Part shown: piece by piece, positions 46,161-54,308 of the stretch | Numbering within the stretch: the first letter of the stretch is position 1 | Layout: every line of letters begins with the position of its first letter | Assembly (NCBI GenBank): GCA_947492925.1 | Contig: CANLOQ010000001.1 | Coordinates: 868,001-932,000 of the forward strand | Source: an uncultured Sulfitobacter sp. | GTDB taxonomy: Bacteria; Pseudomonadota; Alphaproteobacteria; Rhodobacterales; Rhodobacteraceae | Direction of reading: 5' to 3' | DNA length: 64,000 nt | Notes under the pieces: generated by a model | What the model saw: only the letters and a program-made list of their open reading frames with translations | Database searches by the model: none | Told to the model about the DNA's origin: nothing | Translations under genes and position numbers: made by a program

Positions 46161-47900
46161 ATGGATAAACCCGCAGCAAATACCGACACGAACCCAGAGG
46201 GCGAAGGTCTGCCCGCGTTGGTTGATCTGACCTACTCCGCCACCACGAACCCGGATCGCTACGACGAATTGCTCAGGGTGTGGGAAAGCTACATGGCGGT
46301 TCTGGACAAGGCCGAAACAGCAGAGGCCGAACAGCGCCATTTGCGCCATTTCAGTCAAGCGCTTGAGATTTTTGACCGTATCGGACGCCAGCGCAAACAG
46401 CGCGCCCACGTCGAAGCGCTGATCGCGCTTTTTGATACGCCTGCCTATCTGATCGGACCCAGCGGTGCGGTAATACAATCGAATCTGCATACGCTTGAAG
46501 GGCGTCTGGCCCTGCCCGACAGCACCGGCAGGCTGGATCATCTGCTGGAACCTGAAAGCCTGCGCTTGGCGGTGGCAGACATCAGGGGCGGTGCGCCCGC
46601 CGCTTTGATCCCGGTGCATAATGCCGCCGCGCAATTGGTGGATTGCGCCGTGATCAGCCGTCTTGAAGTGTCAGGCGACGCTTATGATGACTGCTTTCTT
46701 GTTGTCCTCAGCGATGCCAGCGTCACCGCCGATCAGCTTGATCACATGCGTGAGAAATTTGGCCTGAGCGGGTCAGAGACAGAGGTATTTGCGGCCTTGC
46801 TGAACGGGCAAAAGGTATCGGACATTTCCGAACAGCGCGGCGTCGGAGAGGCAACAACCCGCACGCAGGTCAGGCGATTGCTGGAAAAGACCGGCTGTGC
46901 CGATCTGTCGGACCTGATCCGGCAAAGCACCCGTATCAATGCACAGCTCAGTGCCGTGAACATGGCGCAGAAATACTCCGGCGGGCAGAGCAGGCCCCCA
47001 GTAAAATATGACCGCATTCTGCTGCCGGATGGTCGTTTGATGGCCTATCGTGATTTCGGGGCGCGAGACGGGCTGCCGGTTCTGTATATCCACAATATCA
47101 TCGGCGGCGCGATCTGGCCCCGCAGCATGGAAGCGCTGGCCGAAGCGCGGGGGTGGCGGATCATTGCGCCATCGCGTCCCGGTTTTGGTTTGTCGGACAG
47201 GCTGGATGCGCGCGAGATGGATCTGGTGCGCAAGACCTGCCTGGACATGCGCGCCCTGCTGGATCATCTGGATATTGGCCGGGCTCTGGTGGTCGGCATG
47301 ATTTCGTCCGCCGGACTGGGCATCCGGTTTTGCAAGGATCACGGTGACCGGGCTATGGGCCTGCTGACTGTGGCTCACGCTGGGCTGATGGATGACAGGA
47401 TGGTCAATGCGATGACCAATCCGTCACGTGCAATGGCCAAGACCTATCGCAAGTCGCCGATGGCGTTGCGTTTCCTGATCCGTGTTGCGGTGGCATCGGT
47501 TGATATGCTGGGCCCGGAACAGATGCTGCGGTCCAACTTTTGCCATTCCGAACCAGACAAGGCGCTGCTGGAGGATGAGGCGCTGGTGACTGCAATCGGT
47601 GAGGGGCTGTGCCACGCCATTGCACAGGGGGGCGATGCGTTTTCCCGCGATGGTTTTGTTGCAACCCGCGACTGGCGTGACGATCTTGCGGGTGTCAAAG
47701 TTCCTGCTGTTTGTCTGTTGGGGCGCGAGGATGCGGTCAGCCCTGTTGTGGAAAATCAACGCATGATGGAAGACATCGACAACTACGAACTAGAGGTCTT
47801 CGACAACGCGGGGCAATTTGTTTTCTATGACAAGTTTCCCCAGACCCTCGATCTTATGGCGCGTATCTGGGACCGGGGTGAGAGATTATTGCTGAAATAA
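46161..47900 (+). CDS. PAS / LuxR-type HTH / alpha-beta hydrolase fusion regulator
   Basis: A 579-residue protein with three parts: a PAS-like region (about 85-190), a LuxR-type helix-turn-helix (about 198-258, ALLNGQKVSDISEQRGVGEATTRTQVRRLLEK, quoted here in two pieces by function), and an alpha/beta hydrolase fold (about 282-579). The hydrolase catalytic set is damaged: GxSxG is replaced by GMISSAG (379-385), and the usual catalytic His is Gln552 in AGQFVFYD; an acid candidate, Asp524, remains. I infer a ligand-sensing domain rather than an enzyme. Known relatives exist with this architecture, but ligand and regulon are unknown. The ribosome site is weak. Confidence 0.85.
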   Translation: MDKPAANTDTNPEGEGLPALVDLTYSATTNPDRYDELLRVWESYMAVLDKAETAEAEQRHLRHFSQALEIFDRIGRQRKQRAHVEALIALFDTPAYLIGPSGAVIQSNLHTLEGRLALPDSTGRLDHLLEPESLRLAVADIRGGAPAALIPVHNAAAQLVDCAVISRLEVSGDAYDDCFLVVLSDASVTADQLDHMREKFGLSGSETEVFAALLNGQKVSDISEQRGVGEATTRTQVRRLLEKTGCADLSDLIRQSTRINAQLSAVNMAQKYSGGQSRPPVKYDRILLPDGRLMAYRDFGARDGLPVLYIHNIIGGAIWPRSMEALAEARGWRIIAPSRPGFGLSDRLDAREMDLVRKTCLDMRALLDHLDIGRALVVGMISSAGLGIRFCKDHGDRAMGLLTVAHAGLMDDRMVNAMTNPSRAMAKTYRKSPMALRFLIRVAVASVDMLGPEQMLRSNFCHSEPDKALLEDEALVTAIGEGLCHAIAQGGDAFSRDGFVATRDWRDDLAGVKVPAVCLLGREDAVSPVVENQRMMEDIDNYELEVFDNAGQFVFYDKFPQTLDLMARIWDRGERLLLK

Positions 47901-47915
47901 AAAGGAAAAACCGCG

Positions 47916-47935
47916 TTATCCACAATTTTGTGGAT
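47916..47935. promoter_or_regulatory. Perfect DnaA box in an inverted repeat
   Basis: TTATCCACA (47916-47924) matches the consensus DnaA box. ATCCACAA (47918-47925) and TTGTGGAT (47928-47935) form a perfect inverted repeat, so a second, weaker box faces it. It lies downstream of the LuxR-hydrolase gene and 39 kb from the putative origin. Confidence 0.45.
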
Positions 47936-48008
47936 GCCGAAGGTGCCCAAACACTCTCTAGTCAGACTTGTATTTGAGAGCGCATTTAAGAGGCACTATT
48001 AACGCTTT

Positions 48009-48120
48009 GCGATATGCCTGCGGTGCAGGTGTTTTGACGGGCGATGTGACCAGCTGACCAGCAATACCATTTTAGCGGGGGGTCCCGTCGCTTTTGCGAA
48101 AGCGATTGGCCCCCCTTTTT
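48009..48120 (+). ncRNA. Candidate sRNA between the LuxR-hydrolase gene and hemH
   Basis: A promoter (TTGAGA 47974-47979, TATTAA 47997-48002, 17-bp spacing) predicts a start near 48009, and a strong terminator ends at 48120, giving a transcript of about 112 nt. There is no open frame with a ribosome site inside. It has a small hairpin CTGCGGTGCAG and no SRP or 6S signature. Alternatively the region is only a long 3' UTR and terminator of the upstream gene. Confidence 0.45.
48077..48120 (+). terminator. Two-tier intrinsic terminator
   Basis: GGGGGG (48077-48082) pairs with CCCCCC, enclosing an inner stem TCGCTTT/AAAGCGA, followed by TTTTT at 48116-48120. It ends transcription from the upstream gene or from the candidate sRNA. 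Confidence 0.85.
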
Positions 48121-48142
48121 CATGGGCGGCTCAATCCTGGGT

Positions 48143-49243
48143 CTAGCCCGCCTTGGCAGTCTTTACCGCAGTCTGCTCAACCCACCCCTGAAGGTTTTCC
48201 GAAATGACATTAGAAAGCGCTTCGATGTGCAGGTCGTCGTCATTCAGGCAGGGGATGTAGGTGAAATGCTCGCCGCCTGCTTCCTCAAAGCTTTCCTTGA
48301 TCTCTTCGTTGATCTCTTCGAGGGTTTCGATGCAATCGGCAGAGAATGCAGGCGCGCAAACGGCGATGTTCTTGTTTCCGGCCTCGGCCTGCCGCGCGAC
48401 TTCCTCAACGGTATAGGGTTGCAGCCATTCTTCGGGGCCGAATTTTGACTGGAACGTCGTCATGATCTCGGTGTCTTTCCAGCCCAGCCGCTCCTTAAGC
48501 AGGCGCGTCGTTTTCTGGCACTGGCAGTGGTAGGGATCGCCTTCCATCAGGTATCGGATCGGCACGCCGTGGTAGGAACAGATCAGGATATCAGGACGGG
48601 TTTCCGCCGCTGCATAAGCCTTTTCGATGCTCTGAGCGAGCGCTTCAATATAGTCGGGACGGTCGAAATAAGGCTCTACGATCCGCGCGATGGGTTGCCA
48701 CTTTTCCTTGCCCAGTGCCGCAAAAAAGGCGTCACAGGCGGTCGCTGATGTTGCCCCGGCATAGTGTGGATAAAGCGGGAAAAACAGGATCTTGCTGCAC
48801 CCTGCCTTGGTCATGGCCTCAACCTTGGACCGGGTCGAAGGATTGCCGTAGCGCATGCAGAAATCAACCATGACATCATCGCCATAACGCTTCTTCATCT
48901 CGGCGGTAATCTTGGCGGTCTGTGCCTTGGTGATCGTCATCAACGGGCTTTCGCCTGCGTCCTCGTTCCAGATGGATTTATACGCAGCGCCCGATGTGAA
49001 AGGCCGTTTGGTCAGGATGATCAACTGCAACAGCGGCTGCCAAAGCCAGGGAGAGTAGTCGATCACCCGGCGATCGGACAGAAATTCACCCAGGTAGCGG
49101 CGCATGGACCAATAGTCATAATTGTCCGGTGTGCCCAGGTTTGCGATCAGGACACCCACCCGCTGTTTCGGGACGGTGGGGTGATCATCGTTCGCGTGAA
49201 CGGGGCGCGCGGCTTGCATCTGGTGGTCCTTCGATAAATCCAT
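48143..49243 (-). CDS. hemH: HemH, ferrochelatase
   Basis: Inserts ferrous iron into protoporphyrin IX, the last step of heme synthesis. The 366-residue protein has VGVLIANLGTPDNYDYWSMR, the conserved PLYPHYAGAT motif, the active-site His in CSYHGVPIRYL and the CQCQKTTRLL segment, and FSADCIETLEEI. The Cys-rich segments may hold an Fe-S cluster as in some bacteria, but this is not shown. It is convergent with the LuxR-hydrolase/sRNA region. Confidence 0.97.
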   Translation of the reverse strand: MDLSKDHQMQAARPVHANDDHPTVPKQRVGVLIANLGTPDNYDYWSMRRYLGEFLSDRRVIDYSPWLWQPLLQLIILTKRPFTSGAAYKSIWNEDAGESPLMTITKAQTAKITAEMKKRYGDDVMVDFCMRYGNPSTRSKVEAMTKAGCSKILFFPLYPHYAGATSATACDAFFAALGKEKWQPIARIVEPYFDRPDYIEALAQSIEKAYAAAETRPDILICSYHGVPIRYLMEGDPYHCQCQKTTRLLKERLGWKDTEIMTTFQSKFGPEEWLQPYTVEEVARQAEAGNKNIAVCAPAFSADCIETLEEINEEIKESFEEAGGEHFTYIPCLNDDDLHIEALSNVISENLQGWVEQTAVKTAKAG

Positions 49244-49299
49244 GCCTTGCGCTCCTTAGACAATTCCATCCACCGCAGATAGGGGGTTTGTCGATTTGG

Positions 49300-50118
49300 T
49301 CAATCGCGCAGCTTTGTCTCTTGGGTATTCAGGGCGTCGGCCAGACGTTGTGTCGCAGAGCCGGGGCGCAAGGGTTTGGGCTGATTTTCTGAGGGGGCCC
49401 AGCCGGTAAGGTACAGTATCTCGAAGGTGGCGGTCACGCGCCCGGTGGGTGTGGCAAAGCTGTCTTGATACAGTTCCTCTGCACGCGACAGGACCGTGCG
49501 GCGCGTGGGGCGGCGCAGACGGGCGGCAAGCGCATTTGTCTCTCCCATTGCGCGCAGATCATGCATCAGGTGCCGTGCGCTTGTGTATTCCACGGTAAGG
49601 GTCTGGGTATCCGCCACCGGCAGCGCAAGGCCCGCGCGCTGCAACAGCCCGCCCATATCGCGCAGATCGGCCATCGGGGCCACACGCGGTGACATCCCGC
49701 CGGTAACTTCCGCCTCGGCCTGCCCAAGACAGGCGCGCAACTCGTGCAGGCTTTGGCCCCCCAGTGCGGCACTTAGAAACAATCCATCGGGCCGGAGCGC
49801 GCGGCGACACTGAATAATCTGACCTACGGGGTCATTCGCCCAATGAAGCGACATCGCATGCAGGACCAGATCGTGCGCTTGGGCCACAAGATCAAGCGTG
49901 TCGGTGTCTGCAACACATGTGGCCTGCGGCACCACTGCGCGCCAGAAATCGGGGAAAGCCGTCACCACGGCAATCGAATTAAACGACTTGTTAACCATGG
50001 CCATACGATCCTGCAGCTCATCGGCGGCGGCCTCGTGCAGAAACATCGCATCCGCACGCGCACGGGCGCGGTGCAGGGCAAGGGTTGCTGTGTCGGTCAT
50101 GATGGGTTGCTGGGTCAT
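49300..50118 (-). CDS. NDUFAF5-like SAM-fold protein (complex I assembly factor family)
   Basis: A 272-residue class I methyltransferase-fold protein. The N-terminus (LHRARARADAMFLHEAAADELQDRM) and the middle LHAMSLHWANDPVGQIIQCRR match the NDUFAF5 group, whose human member hydroxylates an arginine of complex I subunit NDUFS7. The glycine-rich SAM motif is poorly preserved, which also fits that group. Start at 50118 or the ATG at 50100. It starts only 11 bp from the divergent comF start, so each promoter must lie inside the other gene. Function in this organism is inference from family. Confidence 0.7.
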   Translation of the reverse strand: MTQQPIMTDTATLALHRARARADAMFLHEAAADELQDRMAMVNKSFNSIAVVTAFPDFWRAVVPQATCVADTDTLDLVAQAHDLVLHAMSLHWANDPVGQIIQCRRALRPDGLFLSAALGGQSLHELRACLGQAEAEVTGGMSPRVAPMADLRDMGGLLQRAGLALPVADTQTLTVEYTSARHLMHDLRAMGETNALAARLRRPTRRTVLSRAEELYQDSFATPTGRVTATFEILYLTGWAPSENQPKPLRPGSATQRLADALNTQETKLRD

Positions 50119-50129
50119 TCGGGTTCAAT

Positions 50130-50864
50130 ATGGCGTTGTTAAGCGGACTTCAAACAGGGTTGGATGCGATTTATCCCGCACGTTGTCTGACCTGTGGTGA
50201 TATCGTTGATGGGGATTTCGGTCTGTGCGGCCCGTGCTGGCGCGATACGTCGTTTATCGGGGGCACGGTTTGCGATGCCTGCGGTGTGCCGCTGCCGGGG
50301 CTGAGCGCGGGCGATACACCCCATTGTGATACCTGTCTTGAGGCACCGCGCCAATGGTCGCGGGGCCGTGCCGCGATGCTGTATCGCGATACGGGGCGCA
50401 AACTGGTGCTGGCGCTGAAACACGGGGACCGACAGGAAATTGCCCATCCGGCGGGCCTGTGGCTGTCCACCGCCGTGCAAGACCTGTTAACGACAAACAC
50501 GTTGATTGCGCCGGTTCCACTGCATTGGCAACGCATGATCAAGCGGCGGTATAATCAATCTGCGCTGCTGGCGAAGGCGCTGTCAGTACGGGTGGATCGC
50601 CCCTGGTGCCCTGATCTTTTGCAGCGATTCCGACGAACCAGATCGCTGGATGGTCTGGGGCGGGAGGACCGCGTAAAGGCAGTTGAAAACGCGATTCGCG
50701 TGCATCCCCGACGGCGTCACCGGCTGATTGGGCGACCGCTTTTGCTGGTGGACGATGTCATGACATCTGGCGCGACACTGGCGGCCTGCACCCGCGCCTG
50801 TCTTGATGCGGGGTCAGGCCCGGTGTGCGTTGTCACCCTCGCGCGGGTGTCGAGGGATGGCTGA
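50130..50864 (+). CDS. comF: ComF family phosphoribosyltransferase-like protein
   Basis: A 244-residue protein with an N-terminal double zinc ribbon (CLTC, CGPC, CDACG and HCDTC pairs, about 19-70) and a C-terminal phosphoribosyltransferase fold with the PRPP loop LLLVDDVMTSGATL (about 205-218). ComF is needed for natural transformation in several bacteria; whether this organism is transformable is unknown. The gene is divergent from the NDUFAF5-like gene by 11 bp. Length and motifs are normal. Confidence 0.93.
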   Translation: MALLSGLQTGLDAIYPARCLTCGDIVDGDFGLCGPCWRDTSFIGGTVCDACGVPLPGLSAGDTPHCDTCLEAPRQWSRGRAAMLYRDTGRKLVLALKHGDRQEIAHPAGLWLSTAVQDLLTTNTLIAPVPLHWQRMIKRRYNQSALLAKALSVRVDRPWCPDLLQRFRRTRSLDGLGREDRVKAVENAIRVHPRRRHRLIGRPLLLVDDVMTSGATLAACTRACLDAGSGPVCVVTLARVSRDG

Positions 50865-50989
50865 ACGTGCTTGGTAAAGCCTGAACTGCCTGCGGGTGCC
50901 GCAGCTGCAAAAACACTATACAATCCTTCAAATGCAGCGCCAGACGGCTTAAGTCTTTGTGCAGCACCTGCTTTGAAAGGACCGGTTCC

Positions 50990-51247
50990 ATGAAACCTGT
51001 TGAAATCTACACCTCACCCCTTTGCGGCTTTTGTCACGCGGCCAAGCGCTTGCTGAACAGCAAGGGCGTGGAGTTCAGCGAAGTCGATGTCTGGGCACAG
51101 CCAGACCGCAAGCCCGAGATGATCCAGCGGGCCAACGGCGGCCGCACCGTGCCGCAGATTTTCATTGGCGATACCCATGTGGGTGGCTGTGATGAATTGC
51201 ACGCGCTTGAGCGCGACGGCAAACTCGACGCCCTGTTGGCCGCATGA
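50990..51247 (+). CDS. grxC: Glutaredoxin 3 (GrxC)
   Basis: An 85-residue glutaredoxin with active site CGFC (residues 11-14) instead of the commoner CPYC, the TVPQIF cis-Pro segment and the GGCDEL glutathione-binding GG. It reduces disulfides with glutathione in the cytoplasm. ATG 50990 has AAAGGA 9 nt upstream. It overlaps the Nit-type gene by 4 bp (ATGA). Confidence 0.95.
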   Translation: MKPVEIYTSPLCGFCHAAKRLLNSKGVEFSEVDVWAQPDRKPEMIQRANGGRTVPQIFIGDTHVGGCDELHALERDGKLDALLAA

Positions 51248-52077
51248 TCAGTGGCGCGATCCTTCAGCTGAACGTGACCGATGATCCGGTCGCGAATCTT
51301 GAAAAAACCCGCGCCATGCTGCGCGAGGCGGTTGAAGGTGGCGCGCAATTTGTTCTGACGCCAGAAGTGACGAACTGTATTTCGACCAGCCGGAGTCACC
51401 AGCAGCAGGTTCTTCAGGCGCAGGATGACGACATCACGTTGGCCGCTTTGCGTGCTGATGCAAAGGCGGCGGGCATTTGGCTTTTGATCGGGTCGCTTGG
51501 GCTGAAAACAGACGACGCAGACGGCCGCTTTGCCAATCGGTCATTTCTGATCGGACCGGATGGGCAGATTGCCGCGCAGTACGACAAAATTCATATGTTC
51601 GACGTCCAGATCAACGAGGCGGAGACATGGCGCGAATCGGAAGGTTACCGCCCGGGCGATACCGCCGTGCTGGCAGAGGCGGATTTTGCCAAAATTGGGA
51701 TGTCGGTCTGCTATGACGTGCGTTTTTCGCACCTGTACAGCACCTTGGCGCGGGCGGGGGCCCAGATATTTACCGTGCCCGCAGCCTTTTCACCCGTCAC
51801 CGGGGCGGCTCATTGGCATTCCCTGCTGCGCGCGCGGGCAATCGAATCGGGGTGTTTTGTGATCGCGGCCGCGCAAACCGGCACTCACGCCAGCGCCAAA
51901 CACAAGACACGCGATACCTTTGGCCATTCTCTGGTGATTGACCCTTGGGGTGACGTGCTTCTTGACGCAGGAACGGCCCCCGGCGTTTACAAATTCGATC
52001 TGGATATGGAAAAAGGAGAGGCGGCGCGGCGCAGGGTGCCCAGCCTTGCAAACGCCCGCGATTTTTCTGGCCCCTGA
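51244..52077 (+). CDS. Carbon-nitrogen hydrolase, Nit1-like (deaminated-glutathione amidase candidate)
   Basis: A 277-residue nitrilase-superfamily amidohydrolase. The Glu-Lys-Cys triad is visible: TPEVTN (Glu about 40), YDKIHMFD (Lys about 115) and SVCYDVRFSHLY (Cys about 157). The sequence pattern is that of the Nit1/NitA group, which repairs deaminated glutathione. Coupling with grxC through an ATGA overlap supports a glutathione role, but this is inference; omega-amidase is an alternative. Confidence 0.85.
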   Translation: MISGAILQLNVTDDPVANLEKTRAMLREAVEGGAQFVLTPEVTNCISTSRSHQQQVLQAQDDDITLAALRADAKAAGIWLLIGSLGLKTDDADGRFANRSFLIGPDGQIAAQYDKIHMFDVQINEAETWRESEGYRPGDTAVLAEADFAKIGMSVCYDVRFSHLYSTLARAGAQIFTVPAAFSPVTGAAHWHSLLRARAIESGCFVIAAAQTGTHASAKHKTRDTFGHSLVIDPWGDVLLDAGTAPGVYKFDLDMEKGEAARRRVPSLANARDFSGP

Positions 52078-52100
52078 TCGGGCGGCGTTCCGGGTAGCTA

Positions 52101-52535
52101 ATGAGCAATGACAGAAACACCCTTGCGATCATGCTGTTCAGCGAATTGCTGGCGGCGGATCATGCGATACGCGGGCGGCTCAGCCGCGTGTTGCCCAAAG
52201 GGATGGAAATCTCTCATTTTTCGGTACTGAACCATCTTGCGCGGCAAAAAGATGAATCGTCGCCCGCCCGGCTGGCCGAACGGTTTGGCGTGACGCGCGG
52301 TGCCATGACCAACACGCTGAACAAGCTGGAGTGGTCCGGTTACGTGCATATTCGCCCTGATTGGGATGATGCCCGGCGCAAGATGGTGGGGATCAGCCCG
52401 GCAGGACGGTTGGCGCGGGATACGGCGGTGGCGGCGATCACGCCGATGATCAACCAGGTGGTCGAAGACCTGGGCGAGGAACAGGCCCGCGCCGCCTTGC
52501 CAATCTTGCGCGAAATCAGGCTCAAGCTGGTGTAA
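52101..52535 (+). CDS. MarR family transcriptional regulator
   Basis: A 144-residue winged-helix regulator: LLAADHAIRGRLSRVLP, the recognition segment RLAERFGVTRGAMTNTLNKLEWSGYV (given in two pieces by function: helix 3-4 and the beta-wing start) and the wing DWDDARRKMVGISPAG. Effector and targets are unknown; the gene is 23 bp after the Nit-type gene and may be part of its operon. The ligand pocket is not deducible. It converges on ubiG with no terminator between them. Confidence 0.9.
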   Translation: MSNDRNTLAIMLFSELLAADHAIRGRLSRVLPKGMEISHFSVLNHLARQKDESSPARLAERFGVTRGAMTNTLNKLEWSGYVHIRPDWDDARRKMVGISPAGRLARDTAVAAITPMINQVVEDLGEEQARAALPILREIRLKLV

Positions 52536-52538
52536 TCG

Positions 52539-53285
52539 TTACGCGGGCCGCAGGCTGGCCGTGACATAGTTCACGCTCAGGTCACGGTCCGACAGGCTCC
52601 AGTCCCAGGCGATCGGATTGAACACAAATCCTTTCCGGTCCACCGGCCCAAGTCCGGCCTCGGACATCAGCGCAAACAGTTCATCCGGTGTGATGAACTT
52701 GGACCATTCGTGCGTGCCTTTGGGCAGCCAGCGCATGATATGCTCCGCCCCGACAATCGCCATCACGTAGGACTTCGGATTGCGGTTGATGGTCGAACAA
52801 ATATGCAGCCCACCGGGTTTAAGAAGGTCATGGCAGGCGCGCAGATAATCGATGGGGGATGCGACGTGCTCAACCACCTCCATATTCAGCACAACGTCGA
52901 ATTTCTCGCCCGCCTCGGCCATCGCTTCGGCGGTGGTATGACGGTAATCAATATCCAGACCTGACTGCTGCGCATGAATCTGCGCCACCGGTATGTTGCC
53001 CGCCGCCGCATCTGCACCGACCACATCCGCGCCCAGCCGTGCCATCGGTTCGGACAGCAACCCGCCACCACAGCCAATATCGAGGATGCGCAAACCCTTG
53101 AAGGGTGCCTCGGATTTCAGATCACGGTCAAATTCACCTGCGATCTGCGTGGTGATATAGTCCAGCCGACAAGGGTTGAGCATATGCAGCGGCTTGAACT
53201 TGCCGTTCAGGTCCCACCATTCCGCCGCCATCGCCTCGAACTTGGCAATTTCACCGTCATCAACCGTTGTTTGCGCCGTTTGCAT
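52539..53285 (-). CDS. ubiG: UbiG, ubiquinone O-methyltransferase
   Basis: Does both O-methylations of ubiquinone synthesis. The 248-residue protein has the SAM motif [19 protein letters not shown] (about 69-87), the [13 protein letters not shown] strand and the family's C-terminal [12 protein letters not shown] segment. Ubiquinone as the main quinone fits the group. It is divergent from pip, with 48 bp between their starts. Confidence 0.96.
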   Translation of the reverse strand: MQTAQTTVDDGEIAKFEAMAAEWWDLNGKFKPLHMLNPCRLDYITTQIAGEFDRDLKSEAPFKGLRILDIGCGGGLLSEPMARLGADVVGADAAAGNIPVAQIHAQQSGLDIDYRHTTAEAMAEAGEKFDVVLNMEVVEHVASPIDYLRACHDLLKPGGLHICSTINRNPKSYVMAIVGAEHIMRWLPKGTHEWSKFITPDELFALMSEAGLGPVDRKGFVFNPIAWDWSLSDRDLSVNYVTASLRPA

Positions 53286-53333
53286 GTCGTGGTCCCTATG
53301 TTCTTCACCGCTTCAGGGTTATATAGGGCGGGT

Positions 53334-54308
53334 ATGGATAAGTTTCCCGACCAAAAACGCGCAGTTCAGTATTTGTACCCGCCGATTGACCCGTTCGATC
53401 AGCGGATGCTGTCGGTTGGTCAGGGGCATCAGGTCTATATGGAGCAATGTGGCAACCCTGACGGCATCCCGGTTGTCGTGCTACATGGTGGGCCCGGCGG
53501 GGGGTGCAGCCCCTCTATGCGGCGCTATTTTGACCCCAAGATTTTTCGGGTGATCCTGTTTGACCAGCGCGGCTGCGGTCGGTCGCGGCCCCATGCGAGT
53601 GTGACGGACAACACGACGTGGCATCTGGTCGCAGACATCGAGATGATTCGCCGTGAACTGGGGATAGAACAGTGGATCGTCTTTGGCGGATCGTGGGGCG
53701 CGACGCTGTCGTTGATCTATGCGCAGACCCATCCTGAGGCGGTGCGTCACCTGGTGTTGCGCGGTGTTTTCCTGATGACGCAAGCCGAGCTGGATTGGTT
53801 TTATGGCGGCGGCGCGGGCAAATTCTGGCCAGAGGTCTGGGCGCGTTTCACATCACTGATTCCCGACGATGAACACGATGATCTGATTGCCGCTTATCAC
53901 CGGCGCCTTTTCTCTGGTGATCTGCCGATGGAGCAGCGGTATGGCCGCGCATGGGCCGCGTGGGAAAACGCTTTGGCATCGATCCATTCATCCGGTGGGT
54001 CGCACGAAGGACCGGCCGAATACGCGCGGGCGTTTTCGCGGTTGGAGAATCACTATTTCACCAACGCCGGTTTTCTGGAGTTTGACGGGCAAATTCTGGC
54101 GCATATGCCGCGTATCTCGCACATTCCCGGCATTATCGTCCAAGGCCGCTATGATATGATCTGCCCGCCCAGCAGCGCCTATGCGCTGGCCGAAAACTGG
54201 ATGCAGGGTGAGTTGAAGATGGTGCGCAACGCCGGCCATGCATTGTCAGAGCCGGGTATCTCTGCCGAACTGGTGCGGGCGATGGACAAGATCGGGGCGC
54301 AGGCGTGA
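53334..54308 (+). CDS. pip: Pip, proline iminopeptidase
   Basis: Removes N-terminal proline from peptides. The 324-residue S33-family alpha/beta hydrolase has HGGPGGGC (about 46-53), the nucleophile GGSWGATL (Ser about 114), and the late VQGRYDMICPP (Asp) with the AGHALSEP His. It is complete, unlike the hydrolase domain of the LuxR fusion at 46 kb. The ATG at 53334 fits the family start. The stop overlaps the GTG of a short substrate-binding protein. Confidence 0.93.
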   Translation: MDKFPDQKRAVQYLYPPIDPFDQRMLSVGQGHQVYMEQCGNPDGIPVVVLHGGPGGGCSPSMRRYFDPKIFRVILFDQRGCGRSRPHASVTDNTTWHLVADIEMIRRELGIEQWIVFGGSWGATLSLIYAQTHPEAVRHLVLRGVFLMTQAELDWFYGGGAGKFWPEVWARFTSLIPDDEHDDLIAAYHRRLFSGDLPMEQRYGRAWAAWENALASIHSSGGSHEGPAEYARAFSRLENHYFTNAGFLEFDGQILAHMPRISHIPGIIVQGRYDMICPPSSAYALAENWMQGELKMVRNAGHALSEPGISAELVRAMDKIGAQA

